In this document: in pieces, positions 25,984 through 35,124 of the stretch
Layout of the letters: each line of letters begins with the position of its first letter
Numbering within the stretch: the stretch's first letter is position 1
Source of the DNA: an uncultured Aequorivita sp.
GTDB taxonomy: Bacteria > Bacteroidota > Bacteroidia > Flavobacteriales > Flavobacteriaceae
Length of the DNA: 64,000 nt
Direction: 5' to 3'
Assembly: GCA_937125455.1 (NCBI GenBank)
Contig: CAKZLK010000040.1
Span: forward strand, 62,001-126,000
Position numbers and translations under genes: made by a program
Notes under the pieces: model-generated
Databases searched by the model: none
What the model saw: only the letters and a program-made list of their open reading frames with translations
Told to the model about the DNA's origin: nothing

Positions 25984-26046
25984 TTCCCCCTCTGGCGCGC
26001 TTTTGAAAAGCGTGCCCATCTAATTGGAGCATTTGCAATGCGACCT
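25984..26046 (+). repeat. REP copy B
   Basis: Near-identical to copy A in the same orientation, 62 bases further on: GGCGCGCTTTTGAAAAGCGTGCC hairpin and the GCATTTGCAATGC hairpin. It ends about 37 bases before the RAYT start codon. Confidence 0.85.
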
Positions 26047-26082
26047 CTCCCAATCAATCTCGAAATTTTGTATTTTTAATCT

Positions 26083-26637
26083 ATGTCTGAAAAATACAAA
26101 GCCATAGACAGCCATCAGCCCACTTTTATCACGCTAACGGTAATAGATTGGGTAGATGTATTTATTCGCCCGGAGTATACTAAAATACTGGATGAATCCT
26201 TCAACTATTGCATAGCCGAAAAAGGATTGCAAGTTCACGCATATGTTTATATGACAAGTCATCTTCACGCCATAGTAAGTTCAAACGGAGAAGAATCACA
26301 AAACATAATTCGCGATTTCAAGAAATTTACCTCAAAACGAATCGTGGAAGCCATTCAGGAATATCCAGAAAGTCGTCGTGAGTGGTTGTTAAAAAAGTTC
26401 AGTTTCGCCGCCCAACGAACCAAACGTGGTGTTAACTTCAAATTTTGGAAGGATGGATTTCACCCTGTAATTCTGGATACATTTATAAAAATAGAACAGC
26501 GCATTAACTATATTCACTACAATCCTGTAAGCGCAAGATTTGTATATCACGAACGCGATTGGGTAAATAGCAGTTATGCGGCTTATGAAGATGGGAACAG
26601 GGAAAAACCTTTTGTTTCAATTAAACCACTTTGGTAA
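26083..26637 (+). CDS. REP-associated tyrosine transposase (RAYT, Y1 HUH superfamily)
   Basis: A 184-residue single-domain HUH nuclease related to IS200/IS605 TnpA. It carries the HLH metal motif (His60-Leu-His62 in SHLHAIVSS) and the catalytic Tyr in INYIHYNPVSARFV (Tyr143, or Tyr146 as alternative). RAYTs cut single-stranded REP hairpins and are thought to spread REP sequences; they are usually single-copy and immobile themselves. It is enclosed by two REP copies upstream and one inverted copy downstream, and a diverged copy lies 1.1 kb further on. All visible active-site residues are intact. Confidence 0.9.
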   Translation: MSEKYKAIDSHQPTFITLTVIDWVDVFIRPEYTKILDESFNYCIAEKGLQVHAYVYMTSHLHAIVSSNGEESQNIIRDFKKFTSKRIVEAIQEYPESRREWLLKKFSFAAQRTKRGVNFKFWKDGFHPVILDTFIKIEQRINYIHYNPVSARFVYHERDWVNSSYAAYEDGNREKPFVSIKPLW

Positions 26638-26640
26638 TTG

Positions 26641-26692
26641 GGCATTGCAAATGCCCTTGTAAATGGGCACGCTTTGGAAAAGCGCGCCAGAG
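26641..26692 (-). repeat. REP copy C, inverted
   Basis: GCATTGCAAATGC (26642-26654) and GGGCACGCTTTGGAAAAGCGCGCC (about 26665-26688) are the reverse complement of the copy A/B hairpins. It begins 4 bases after the RAYT stop codon, so the transposase gene is bracketed by opposing REPs. Confidence 0.85.
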
Positions 26693-26804
26693 AAGTTCTA
26701 AAAAATATTTATTTAAAGATTTAGAAGAAGTTTGTTCTACAATTGACATCAAATTTTTTATAAACGTCGCTAGTGCCCATATTTAAATATCCACAATAAC
26801 AATT

Positions 26805-27164
26805 TTGAAAAAACCCATCATTCAATTTAAACAAAAAGACTTCCCAGAATTAATGGTGTATGCTGATTATTTTGAAGTAAAGGCAAGAGACCATTGGGAG
26901 TTCCGTACATTTAAGTTTAGTGAGGTTCAAAAAATTTGTTATTATGACCCCAATAATAATTGGTGGACTCCAATTGCCATGCTTTTCTCTAGACATTATA
27001 TGAGTTTTTATGCTCAAAAAAAATATTACTATTTAAGAATTTATAAAAACACTGGCGGTTACTGGAACTACATAACTCCAGAATTTGTATCACTTGATTT
27101 AATATCTGCTTTACGAGCAATTGAAAAACGTTCAGGAAATATTACTTTATCACTTCCCCAGTAG
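26805..27164 (+). CDS. Hypothetical protein
   Basis: A 119-residue soluble protein with many aromatic residues (FEVKARDHWEFRTFKFSEVQKICYYDP, then YYYLRIYKNTGGYWNYITP). The pattern of beta strands with a final helix ISALRAIEKRSG resembles small PH-like or DUF domains, but I cannot name a family. TTG at 26805 is the longest sensible start; the next Met is at residue 17. It follows the REP/RAYT unit and precedes a lipocalin-like lipoprotein. Confidence 0.5.
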   Translation: MKKPIIQFKQKDFPELMVYADYFEVKARDHWEFRTFKFSEVQKICYYDPNNNWWTPIAMLFSRHYMSFYAQKKYYYLRIYKNTGGYWNYITPEFVSLDLISALRAIEKRSGNITLSLPQ

Positions 27165-27321
27165 CCCCACTAGTCCAAGCGTTCCGCTCGTGCCAACACT
27201 GTTCTGAGCGTTGCATTTAAGCTAAGAATAAACCTACTAAAACCGCAGCATAGATATTAACTATATTCTTTACTTTTAACCCTAGTAAAGCAACTAAAAC
27301 CAAAAACCTTGCGCTTCCTTA

Positions 27322-27702
27322 ATGAAACTATATAGCCTACCAAAAGTCACCTTCCTTTTTATTGCAATGAGCGTCCTACTATCGTGCAACAACGATGAAA
27401 AAAACACCAATACAGCCCCTGCCACAGAGCTTTTGGGCGTATGGCAACGCAGCGACTTTAGTGAGGAATATGACTACAAACTGCATTTTAATACAGAAGG
27501 CAACGGCTACAGCACCGAATATATAGCGCAGCCAGACGGCACCGCAATTTCAAACCTACGGCCCTTTAGTTGGAGCAGCAGCGAAAACACCTTGACCCTA
27601 GATTATGATGACGGCGCTACCGATGCCACACCCTTTACCATAAACGCAGACGGACAATTGCTCGTGCCGGGTTTAAGCAATTTTCCTTTCAACAAGCTTT
27701 AG
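27322..27702 (+). CDS. Lipocalin-like lipoprotein
   Basis: A 126-residue lipoprotein with lipobox VLLSC (Cys22) and an Asn/Asp-rich tether, then LLGVWQRSDFSEEYDYKLHFN, typical of the small lipocalin-like lipoproteins of Bacteroidota (G-W-x motif in the first strand). It ends in FPFNKL, which could be the natural end or a small truncation. No partner genes. Function unknown; expected in the outer membrane or periplasm. Confidence 0.65.
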   Translation: MKLYSLPKVTFLFIAMSVLLSCNNDEKNTNTAPATELLGVWQRSDFSEEYDYKLHFNTEGNGYSTEYIAQPDGTAISNLRPFSWSSSENTLTLDYDDGATDATPFTINADGQLLVPGLSNFPFNKL

Positions 27703-27743
27703 TGCTACTAAATTTATAAGTATTAGCCCCGCTCGAAGTACAC

Positions 27744-27797
27744 GCTGCTGAGCTTTTGCAAAACGTGCCCATCTAATTAGAGCATTTGCAATGCGCT
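27744..27797 (+). repeat. REP copy D, diverged
   Basis: GAGCTTTTGCAAAACGTGCCCATCTAATT then AGAGCATTTGCAATGCGC matches copies A/B over about 50 bases with point changes that weaken the first stem. It is 1.1 kb from the RAYT gene, in the same orientation as A/B. Confidence 0.75.
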
Positions 27798-27867
27798 CAC
27801 CTAACAAAATAAACTTTTATAAGATTTATGTTCGAAAATGTTTATTTTTAATGAAATTAATCAATCC

Positions 27868-29886
27868 ATGAAACACGCAGTAATTTTTTTCATGACGCTA
27901 CTTGTAATGGCATCATGCACAAACCCAAGCACTCCAGAGAAAAAGTTTATTGAAATCACGGGAATTGACTCCACATTAACCCCCGGTGATAACTTCTTCC
28001 GCTATGCAAATGGCAAATGGTACGACTCCATACCAATACCGGCCTCCCAGGCAGGAGTTGGCGCCTATATGTTTATGAATTACCCGCAACGTCTGCGCCT
28101 ACAAGGGATATTGGATAGTGTTTCAGCAGCTCAAAATCCAGCAGGAAGCATTGAGCAAAAGGTTGGTGATTTTTATGCCGCGGGTATGGATACGGCAACC
28201 ATCAACAAACGCGGTTACGACCCCATTAAACCTACACTTTCCGCTATTAATGACATTAGAAATCTGCCGTCCTTAATGACTTTTGTGGCAAATGAAACCA
28301 AAGTGAACAATGGCTCTATAATGGCTTTCGGAGTAGGGCCAGATGATAAAAACAGCAACATGAATATTGCTCATGCCTACCAAACTGGTCTCGGTTTGCC
28401 TGATAGGGATTACTATTTTAAATCAGATTCGGCAACTGTCGCTATACAGGATGCCTACAAAACATACCTTGCCACCTTATTGCAACTTACAGGCAGCGAT
28501 GCAGCAACAGCCAAAAAAGATGCTGCTGTGGTTTATGATATTGAGAAGCAACTTGCCGCTTCGCACAGAACACGAGTGGAACGTCGCGATGTGAAAGCAA
28601 ATTACAATATGATGGCAATCACAGATCTTGAAAAAACACAACCCAATATTGGTTGGTCTGCTTTCCTTCAAAATTTAGGCGCTCAAGCAGATTCTATAGA
28701 TGTGGGGCAACCTGCCTATTACGTTAAACTTAATGGGCTTTTAAAATCCATCCCTATTGATAACTGGAAATTGTATCTGAAGGCAAATACTATCAATGGA
28801 TATGCATCAGACTTAAGCAAACCTTTTGCAGATGCCGCTTTTGAATTTACCAAAGTTATTTCTGGTCAAGCGGTGCAAAAAACTCGTGGTGAAATAATGG
28901 CCAATGCGGTTGACAATTATCTTGGCGAAGCCCTAGGGCAACTGTATGTGAAAAAATATTTTCCAGAGGATGCAAAAAAACGAATGTTGGTGCTGGTGAA
29001 TAATATTCAAAAAGCATACGCTGCAAGAATAGATAAACTGGAGTGGATGAGCGACAGCACAAAAGTGAAAGCAAAAGAAAAACTGGCTGCCATGACCAAG
29101 AAAATAGGATATCCTGACACGTGGACAGATTACAGCAATGTGCAGGTTGCAAGAAACACCTATTTTGAAAACCTGGTTTCCGCCTCCGCTGCTTCCTATC
29201 AACGCGAACTGGCAAAATTGGGCAAGCCTGTGGATAAATCGGAATGGTATACCACTCCATCAACGGTTACAGCCTACAATAATCCTTCTGCAAATGAAAT
29301 CGTCTTTCCGGCGGGTATTCTGCAGTCGCCCTACTTTGATAATGACGCAGATGACGCCCTTAACTATGGAGGAATTGGAATGGTGATAGGCCACGAAATA
29401 ACACATACATTTGATGATCAAGGCGCACAATATGATAAAGATGGTAACGTAAAAAACTGGTGGACTGAAGACGATTATACTAAGTTTAAATCACGAATAC
29501 AGCAAGTCATTGATCAGTACAGCACCTTTACTGTGTTGGATAGTTTACATGTTAAAGGTGACATGACCGTAGGTGAAAACACTGCCGATATTGCCGGTAT
29601 AGCTGTGGCTTACGATGCTTTTAAAATGACGCAAGAAGGACAGGATTCCACAAAGGTTGGCAACTACACGCCAGACCAACGTTTCTTTCTATCTATTGCT
29701 AGAATATGGAAAGTAAAAATGAAAGATGAGTATCTGCGTTTGTGGATCAATAACAACCCACATTCACCACCTATTTGGCGCGTAAATGGACCGCTAATGA
29801 ATACTTCTCCTTTTTATGATGCATTTGATGTAAAACCTAACGATAAAATGTATTTGCCAGAAGAGGAGCGTATTACAATTTGGTAG
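27868..29886 (+). CDS. M13 family zinc metallopeptidase (neprilysin/PepO-like), lipoprotein
   Basis: A 672-residue endopeptidase that cuts short peptides in the envelope. Zinc motif HEITH is at residues 509-513, followed by FDDQGAQYDKDGN, then GENTADIAG supplying the third ligand Glu, and C-terminal RVNGPLMN (substrate Arg) and final Trp in ERITIW as in other M13 enzymes. The start at 27868 (MKHAVIFFMTLLVMASC) gives a lipoprotein signal peptide; the longer frame from 27838 adds ten residues without signal character. Single gene. Confidence 0.92.
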   Translation: MKHAVIFFMTLLVMASCTNPSTPEKKFIEITGIDSTLTPGDNFFRYANGKWYDSIPIPASQAGVGAYMFMNYPQRLRLQGILDSVSAAQNPAGSIEQKVGDFYAAGMDTATINKRGYDPIKPTLSAINDIRNLPSLMTFVANETKVNNGSIMAFGVGPDDKNSNMNIAHAYQTGLGLPDRDYYFKSDSATVAIQDAYKTYLATLLQLTGSDAATAKKDAAVVYDIEKQLAASHRTRVERRDVKANYNMMAITDLEKTQPNIGWSAFLQNLGAQADSIDVGQPAYYVKLNGLLKSIPIDNWKLYLKANTINGYASDLSKPFADAAFEFTKVISGQAVQKTRGEIMANAVDNYLGEALGQLYVKKYFPEDAKKRMLVLVNNIQKAYAARIDKLEWMSDSTKVKAKEKLAAMTKKIGYPDTWTDYSNVQVARNTYFENLVSASAASYQRELAKLGKPVDKSEWYTTPSTVTAYNNPSANEIVFPAGILQSPYFDNDADDALNYGGIGMVIGHEITHTFDDQGAQYDKDGNVKNWWTEDDYTKFKSRIQQVIDQYSTFTVLDSLHVKGDMTVGENTADIAGIAVAYDAFKMTQEGQDSTKVGNYTPDQRFFLSIARIWKVKMKDEYLRLWINNNPHSPPIWRVNGPLMNTSPFYDAFDVKPNDKMYLPEEERITIW

Positions 29887-30006
29887 AATTGTGAAAGCTC
29901 GAAGATTAATGAATGCATTAAAAGTGAAAAGCGTATCCGCTTTATTACACATTTGGGAAAATATTTCCACGGAAGTTCAAACCATAAGAGATGAAGCTAT
30001 ATTAAC

Positions 30007-30861
30007 TTGGAAACAATAAAATCACTAAAAGGAATACCCTATAACGCAATTTTTGAAGCGTTTAGCAAAGCATTTAAAGATTACGAAATGCAGTTTAACA
30101 AAGAGGAACTGCAAGCAATGCTAATCCGTAGAGGCTTCGTTCCTGAATTATCGTTCGCAGCATTTGAGAATAATGAAATAGTTGCCTTTACTTTAAACGG
30201 AATAGGGTCCTTTAATGGAATTAAAACCGCTTATGATACGGGTACAGGGACTATAAAAGAATTTCGAGGAAAAGGGCTTGCAAGTAAAATATTCTTACAT
30301 TCTATCCCCTTTTTAAAAAATGCAGGGGTCTCAAAATATTTGCTTGAGGTTTTACAACATAATACAGGCGCTATATCCGTCTATAAAAAACTCGGATTTG
30401 AGGTCAGTAGGGAGTTTAATTATTATGTAACAAAAAACGAAGAAGTTCAACTTCGACCAAAAGCAATGCCCCCAGACTACTACAAACAACAAATTGATTT
30501 AAGGAAAACCGAATTAATTACAGGTTTCTGGGACTTTAATCCTTCCTGGCAGAATAGCATAGAGGCAATACTACGGGCACCTGATTCTTTTATAAGTATT
30601 GGAATATTCAAGGGTCAACAATTAGTTGGCTATTGCATATTCGAACCTGTTTCGGGCGACGTAACCCAAATAGCAATCGATGCGAAATACAGAAGAATGG
30701 GAATAGCAACCAACCTATTAATTGAGGCACTAAAGTTTAATCAGCACCATTCAGTTAAAATTATTAATACGGAGATTGACTGCAAGTCCATTTCTGGATT
30801 CCTGGAATCAAATGCAATAACACCAAAAGGCAAACAATTTGAAATGATAAAAAATTTATAG
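30007..30861 (+). CDS. GNAT acetyltransferase with two GNAT units
   Basis: A 284-residue protein with two acetyl-CoA-binding folds. The first has the motif-A loop TIKEFRGKGLASKIF (about residues 79-93) and ends VYKKLGFEVSREF. The second has IAIDAKYRRMGIATNLL (about residues 223-239). Tandem GNAT proteins of this sort acetylate small molecules or peptides; the substrate is unknown. TTG at 30007 is the only start that keeps the N-terminal strand; a later ATG would remove it. Monocistronic. Confidence 0.8.
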   Translation: METIKSLKGIPYNAIFEAFSKAFKDYEMQFNKEELQAMLIRRGFVPELSFAAFENNEIVAFTLNGIGSFNGIKTAYDTGTGTIKEFRGKGLASKIFLHSIPFLKNAGVSKYLLEVLQHNTGAISVYKKLGFEVSREFNYYVTKNEEVQLRPKAMPPDYYKQQIDLRKTELITGFWDFNPSWQNSIEAILRAPDSFISIGIFKGQQLVGYCIFEPVSGDVTQIAIDAKYRRMGIATNLLIEALKFNQHHSVKIINTEIDCKSISGFLESNAITPKGKQFEMIKNL

Positions 30862-31006
30862 TTTCCTCTAAGCGTACTTTCGCAACCTTTATCCACAAAG
30901 AAGTACGAAGTACGAGCGACGAGGTTAGAATTACGAAATACAAGCGTTAACTTTCGTACTGATTCCTGGCTTCCGATTCACGCTTCAACCGACAACCATA
31001 AAAAAT

Positions 31007-31055
31007 CATTTATTACTCATTACTAATTACTCATTACTCAATACTAATTACTTCA
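31007..31055 (+). repeat. Simple repeat of ATTACTC/ATTACTA units
   Basis: About seven imperfect 7-8 base units (TTACTCA, TTACTAA, ATACTAA) in the spacer before rlmF. Similar in style to the short tandem arrays near 20.2 and 20.5 kb. Confidence 0.65.
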
Positions 31056-31091
31056 TTATTAAACTACCTTTACCAACCTAAAGCCACCTGC

Positions 31092-31937
31092 GTGCATCAA
31101 AAAAACCCCTTCACCAAAGACTATAATTTTGAAAATCTTATAACTCATTATCCCGGTTTAAAAGAATATGTTTTTGTAAACAAACACGGCAACAACAGTA
31201 TAAAGTTCTCAAACAATCAAGCTGTAATAGCGCTCAACACGGCACTGTTAAAAGCGCATTACGACATAACCTATTGGAAAATTCCTGATATCAATCTCTG
31301 CCCACCAGTCCCTGGCCGCTTGGATTATTTATTACACGTAGCAGAACTTCTCCAAAAAGAGGATATAAAAATGTTAGATATAGGTACAGGCGCCAACCTC
31401 ATCTACCCTATTTTGGCAAGTCGCCATTTTAATTGGCAATGCACTGCAAGTGAAGTAGACCTAGATTCACTAAAAAATGCACAGGAAATTATAGCAAAGA
31501 ATGAGAGCTTAAAGGACATTGAATTACGCCACCAAAAATTTAAGAGTAGTATTTTAGAACATATTATCCAACCCGATGATACGTTTGATGTTGTGGTTTG
31601 CAATCCCCCTTTCTATAAAACCCGAACCGATGCCGAACGCAACAACCAACGCAAGGTGGACAATCTTCAATTAGAAGAAGCAACCACTCAAAACTTTGGA
31701 GGCAGTAGCAACGAGTTGTGGTATAAAGGCGGCGAAGAAGCATTTATAAAGAAAATGGCTTCGGAAAGCGAACAATTTAAAAAACAAGTACACTGGTTTA
31801 CGGTCTTGGTTTCACAAAAAGAGCACCTTAAGAATATTAAAAGAGCCATCAACAAAACCTTGCCATCAGAAGTAAGAATAATTGATATGGAGCAAGGCAA
31901 CAAACAAAGTCGCTTAATTGCCTGGTCCTTTCAATAA
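31092..31937 (+). CDS. rlmF: 23S rRNA (adenine(1618)-N6)-methyltransferase RlmF
   Basis: A 281-residue SAM-dependent enzyme that methylates A1618 of 23S rRNA. The N-terminal part (HQKNPFTKDYNFENL, then ALLKAHYDITYWKIPDINLCPP) is diagnostic for RlmF. The SAM motif is DIGTGANLIYP (residues 96-106), and the catalytic NPPF (171-174) is the N6-adenine signature. GTG at 31092 is the start, because no ATG precedes the conserved N-terminus. Slightly short compared with the about 308 residues of the E. coli enzyme. Confidence 0.9.
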   Translation: MHQKNPFTKDYNFENLITHYPGLKEYVFVNKHGNNSIKFSNNQAVIALNTALLKAHYDITYWKIPDINLCPPVPGRLDYLLHVAELLQKEDIKMLDIGTGANLIYPILASRHFNWQCTASEVDLDSLKNAQEIIAKNESLKDIELRHQKFKSSILEHIIQPDDTFDVVVCNPPFYKTRTDAERNNQRKVDNLQLEEATTQNFGGSSNELWYKGGEEAFIKKMASESEQFKKQVHWFTVLVSQKEHLKNIKRAINKTLPSEVRIIDMEQGNKQSRLIAWSFQ

Positions 31938-31965
31938 AACACTATTCCTTACTCACTACTAAATA

Positions 31966-32298
31966 CTACTTCCGTTTCCTAAAAATATAACTCATCCAAA
32001 CAGGGTCGTTATCATCGGAAACCACAGATTGGCGGTCCAAAAACTCCCAGTCGTGAGCGTTCATATAATTCAGTAAAGTTGACGTTTCATCTATATCTTC
32101 AATTTCATCAATAGAAATATTCTGCCCTATCAAAGAAGTTTGTTCCTCAACTTTTATGCGTTTTACCTTTCCGCGATTATTGGCTTTTTGAACTACAATC
32201 ACTTCAAGAAAATTGTACTTCGTTATCTCTTGTGAATGTCCTTCAACAGCAAACAAAAAGAAAAAGGCTACTGCGGAAAATGCTATAAATTTTTTCAT
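31966..32298 (-). CDS. Hypothetical secreted protein
   Basis: A 110-residue protein with a signal peptide (KKFIAFSAVAFFFLFAVEGHSQ). The mature part is short, with YNFLEVIVVQKANNRGKVKRIKVEE and LLNYMNAHDWEFLDRQSVV. The N-H-D-W pattern suggests a variant of a small domain common in Bacteroidota exported proteins of unknown function. It is convergent with rlmF and divergent from the DUF1801 gene. Confidence 0.6.
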   Translation of the reverse strand: MKKFIAFSAVAFFFLFAVEGHSQEITKYNFLEVIVVQKANNRGKVKRIKVEEQTSLIGQNISIDEIEDIDETSTLLNYMNAHDWEFLDRQSVVSDDNDPVWMSYIFRKRK

Positions 32299-32386
32299 GT
32301 TTTATATATTTCCCTGTAAAGTACAATTATAATTCTGTGTAGCAAAAGGAGCATTATCAAACAAATCTACTTCAACAAAAATCTTT

Positions 32387-32394
32387 TAACTTTG
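32387..32394 (+). promoter_or_regulatory. Candidate -7 box for the DUF1801 gene
   Basis: TAACTTTG, 26 bases before the ATG at 32421. No good -33 box is visible. Confidence 0.4.
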
Positions 32395-32420
32395 AATTTT
32401 AAACTTTATACTTTTAAAAA

Positions 32421-32876
32421 ATGCAATCCAAAGCCGAAACTCCGGACCAATACATAATCGAACTCCCCGAAGACCGAAGGGAACCAATGCAAAAACTTCG
32501 AGAAACCATAAAGAAAAATCTCCCCAAAGGTTTTGAGGAAACAATGCAATACGGAATGATTAGCTACGTGGTACCACATAGCATTTATCCAGAAGGTTAC
32601 CATTGCAAACCCACAGATGCCTTGCCTTTTTTAAGCATAGCCTCACAAAAAAACCATATTGCCTTTTACCATATGGGTATTTACAGCGATCCAAATTTGT
32701 ACGCATGGTTTACAGCAGCATATCCCAAACACACCAGCAACAAACTGGATATGGGCAAAAGCTGCATCCGCTTCAAAAATGCTAAAAACATTCCATTTGA
32801 ATTGCTGGGAGAACTCACTACAAAAATTTCTGTTGATGATTGGATTGCAAAATATGAAAGTATGATAAAACGATAG
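32421..32876 (+). CDS. DUF1801 (YdhG-like) protein
   Basis: A 151-residue soluble protein of the DUF1801 fold. It shows QMxKLRETIKKNLPKGFEETMQYGMISY near the N-terminus and IAFYHMGIYSDPNL, then GKSCIRFKNAKNIPFELL, which is the normal layout. These proteins bind an unknown ligand and resemble frataxin-fold domains. Function unknown. The DUF1853-like gene follows at once; its open frame reaches back into this stop codon. Confidence 0.85.
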   Translation: MQSKAETPDQYIIELPEDRREPMQKLRETIKKNLPKGFEETMQYGMISYVVPHSIYPEGYHCKPTDALPFLSIASQKNHIAFYHMGIYSDPNLYAWFTAAYPKHTSNKLDMGKSCIRFKNAKNIPFELLGELTTKISVDDWIAKYESMIKR

Positions 32877-32980
32877 CCATTAAAACACTCAGCCTATTAC
32901 AGCACTTTAAAAACGCACCCGACTTAAAAATCAATTCGGAAAGCTATCCGTTTGAAAACTTTGAGTTTTCAAAAGAAAAA

Positions 32981-33679
32981 ATGAATGAAAACAATTTCAG
33001 CTTCCCCAAAGACTCCGTCCTCGGAATGCAAGCCGAAGCCTGTTTTGAAGCATATTTAAAACAATCAAACAACTTCGAATTGCTAGCTGCAAACCTTCAA
33101 ATTCACAGCGCAAAGGAAACCTTGGGCGAATTAGATTATATAGTTCGAAATCTTAAAACCGAAAAGATTATTCATATTGAATTGGCTTGTAAATTTTATT
33201 TATACGATGAAAACGCTGGTGCACTAGAAGAACAAAAATGGATTGGTCCCAACCGAAAAGACAGTCTTTTTGACAAACTGGAAAAAGTAAAGATGAAACA
33301 ATTCCCCCTACTTCAAACTCCAGAAACCATCCAAAAGTTAAAAGAACTCGGAATTTCGAAACCTTCTTCGCAGGAACTGTGCTTAAAAGCTTTTCTTTTT
33401 CTTCCGAAGAAAATGGCTGCTGCAATATTCCCGAAACCTTTTCAGGATTGCATCGTTGGCCATTATATAAAACCAACTGATTTAGAAGAAGACGAAACCG
33501 CTCTTTACGCTATTCCGAACAAAAAAGAATGGCTTTTGCCAATAGAAATAGTGACCAATTGGTATACCTTTTCAGAAATAAAACAATTGATTGATGCGCA
33601 GTTAAAGGTGAATAAATCCCCGTTGATATATAAAAAAACGCCCCATACAATGGAGCGCTTCTTTATAGTTTGGTGGTAA
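32981..33679 (+). CDS. DUF1853 family protein, start uncertain
   Basis: A 232-residue protein from the first ATG. It contains GELDYIVRN and IHIELACKFYLYDE with a D-(x)n-E-x-K arrangement that looks like a PD-(D/E)xK nuclease core, as in the DUF1853 family. The open frame continues upstream without an ATG/GTG/TTG for about 35 further codons (LLQHFKNAPDLKINSESYPFENF...), and those residues look like the family's normal N-terminus. The true start may be a rare codon (ATT 32879 or ATA 32873) overlapping the DUF1801 stop. Convergent with the M28 gene, two bases apart. Confidence 0.7.
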   Translation: MNENNFSFPKDSVLGMQAEACFEAYLKQSNNFELLAANLQIHSAKETLGELDYIVRNLKTEKIIHIELACKFYLYDENAGALEEQKWIGPNRKDSLFDKLEKVKMKQFPLLQTPETIQKLKELGISKPSSQELCLKAFLFLPKKMAAAIFPKPFQDCIVGHYIKPTDLEEDETALYAIPNKKEWLLPIEIVTNWYTFSEIKQLIDAQLKVNKSPLIYKKTPHTMERFFIVWW

Positions 33680-33681
33680 AA

Positions 33682-35073
33682 TTATTTAGTTCCGTAAGTG
33701 TCAAAAAGGTACACTAAGCTAGCCATAGTAGCTGCACCTAGTTCCAACTCGCGCTTGTTAACGGCATCAAAAGTATCATTGGCAGCATGGTGATAATCAA
33801 AATACCGCTGGCTGTCTGGACGAAGTCCAGCAATGACATCAATATTACCTTCCAACGGACCGATATCGGAACCGCCGTGTCCTTTTTCAAAATAATGTAT
33901 TAAATAGGGTTTAAACAACGGCTGCCACGATTGTGCTTTCTTAAAATTTGCAGCATCTGTTTGGAATGAAAAACCACGGGGTGTAAATCCGCCAGCATCA
34001 CTTTCCAAAGCAAACAAATGCTTTTCACCCTTCCGTTTTACTTCTTCGGCATATTTAGTTCCGCCACGTAAACCATTTTCTTCATTCATAAACAACACTA
34101 CACGAATAGTGTGCTTTGGCTTATAGCCTACTTTCTTAAAAAGACGTAGCACTTCCATACTCTGCACACAGCCAGCCCCATCGTCGTGAGAGCCATCAGC
34201 AAGATCCCAACTGTCCAAATGGCCACCCACAACCATATACTCTTGTGGGTTGGTGCTACCAGTTATTTCGCCTATAACGTTATAACTCTGCACATCATCA
34301 TATGTTTTGCAATTCTGTTTAAAATAAAACAAAAGATTGGGCTGTAATTTTAATAAACTGCTTAAATATTCCGCCCCGTTGGTACTAATAGCTGCCGCTG
34401 GAATTCGTTGTGAAACTGGTGTATCTCCATAACTCATGGCGCCTGTATGCGGATAATCATCCAAACGCAAATTCATAGAGCGCACAATAACGCCAATGGC
34501 ACCATACTTTGCGGCTTCTGCAGCACCAGCATACCGTTGATCTACACAACCGCCGTACGCCTCAAAAGTCTGTATCAGGTCTGCCTGCATCGGTCTGTTA
34601 TAAAATACAATTTTACCCGCTAGCTTTTCTTTGCCCAAAGCAGCAAGTTCATCAAGGCCTTTTACTTCAACTACTTCGGCTTTTATCCCGAGGTTTGGTG
34701 TGGCCACGGAACCTCCAAGTGCACAAATATCAGTTATCGTTTTCTCTCCCTTAGCAGTTTCGATATAAGCGTATTCCTTAAAACCTCTTGTCCACCTTGG
34801 AACCATCACAGGCTGCAGCCAAACTTTGTCTAAACCTAGTTCGTTCAATTCTGCTTCAGTATATTTCACAGCGTTTTCGGCTTCAATGGAGCCTGAAAGT
34901 CTACCGCCAATTTCATTAGAAAGATAATCCAGCCAATCATATGCCTTGCATTCAGTGAGGGAAGCGGTATAAAGTTTTTTGATCATCACTGAGTCTTGAA
35001 CTGCGTTCTGAGAATTACCAACTGACGATAAAAGTAGCGTAGCAAGAAGAATGGGGAGCAAATAGGTTTTCAT
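33682..35073 (-). CDS. M28 family zinc aminopeptidase/carboxypeptidase Q-like
   Basis: A 463-residue secreted peptidase with signal peptide (KTYLLPILLATLLLSSVGNSQ) and a PA insert domain near residues 130-230. All five metal ligands are visible: His in VVGGHLDSWD, Asp in SHDDGAGC, Glu pair in FMNEENGLRG, Asp in LESDAGGF and His in YHHAANDTF. Enzymes of this type trim dipeptides or N-terminal residues in the periplasm or outside the cell. It lies 51 bases downstream of the PPK2 gene on the same strand but may have its own promoter. Confidence 0.9.
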   Translation of the reverse strand: MKTYLLPILLATLLLSSVGNSQNAVQDSVMIKKLYTASLTECKAYDWLDYLSNEIGGRLSGSIEAENAVKYTEAELNELGLDKVWLQPVMVPRWTRGFKEYAYIETAKGEKTITDICALGGSVATPNLGIKAEVVEVKGLDELAALGKEKLAGKIVFYNRPMQADLIQTFEAYGGCVDQRYAGAAEAAKYGAIGVIVRSMNLRLDDYPHTGAMSYGDTPVSQRIPAAAISTNGAEYLSSLLKLQPNLLFYFKQNCKTYDDVQSYNVIGEITGSTNPQEYMVVGGHLDSWDLADGSHDDGAGCVQSMEVLRLFKKVGYKPKHTIRVVLFMNEENGLRGGTKYAEEVKRKGEKHLFALESDAGGFTPRGFSFQTDAANFKKAQSWQPLFKPYLIHYFEKGHGGSDIGPLEGNIDVIAGLRPDSQRYFDYHHAANDTFDAVNKRELELGAATMASLVYLFDTYGTK

Positions 35074-35124
35074 GGATAATATTTTAAATAAATTAGTTGA
35101 TGGATTAACTGCAAGGGTGTTAAA

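Noticed and set aside
25864-26079. 72-codon ORF across the REP copies
   Set aside because: It is only the translation of two REP units in tandem; repeated residues come from DNA repeats, and there is no start context.
28367-29386. Several ORFs in other frames of the M13 peptidase
   Set aside because: Overlap the complete peptidase gene; composition is of shifted frames only.
32603-32785. ORFs inside DUF1801 in other frames
   Set aside because: Shadows of the real gene; no own promoter and no conserved features.
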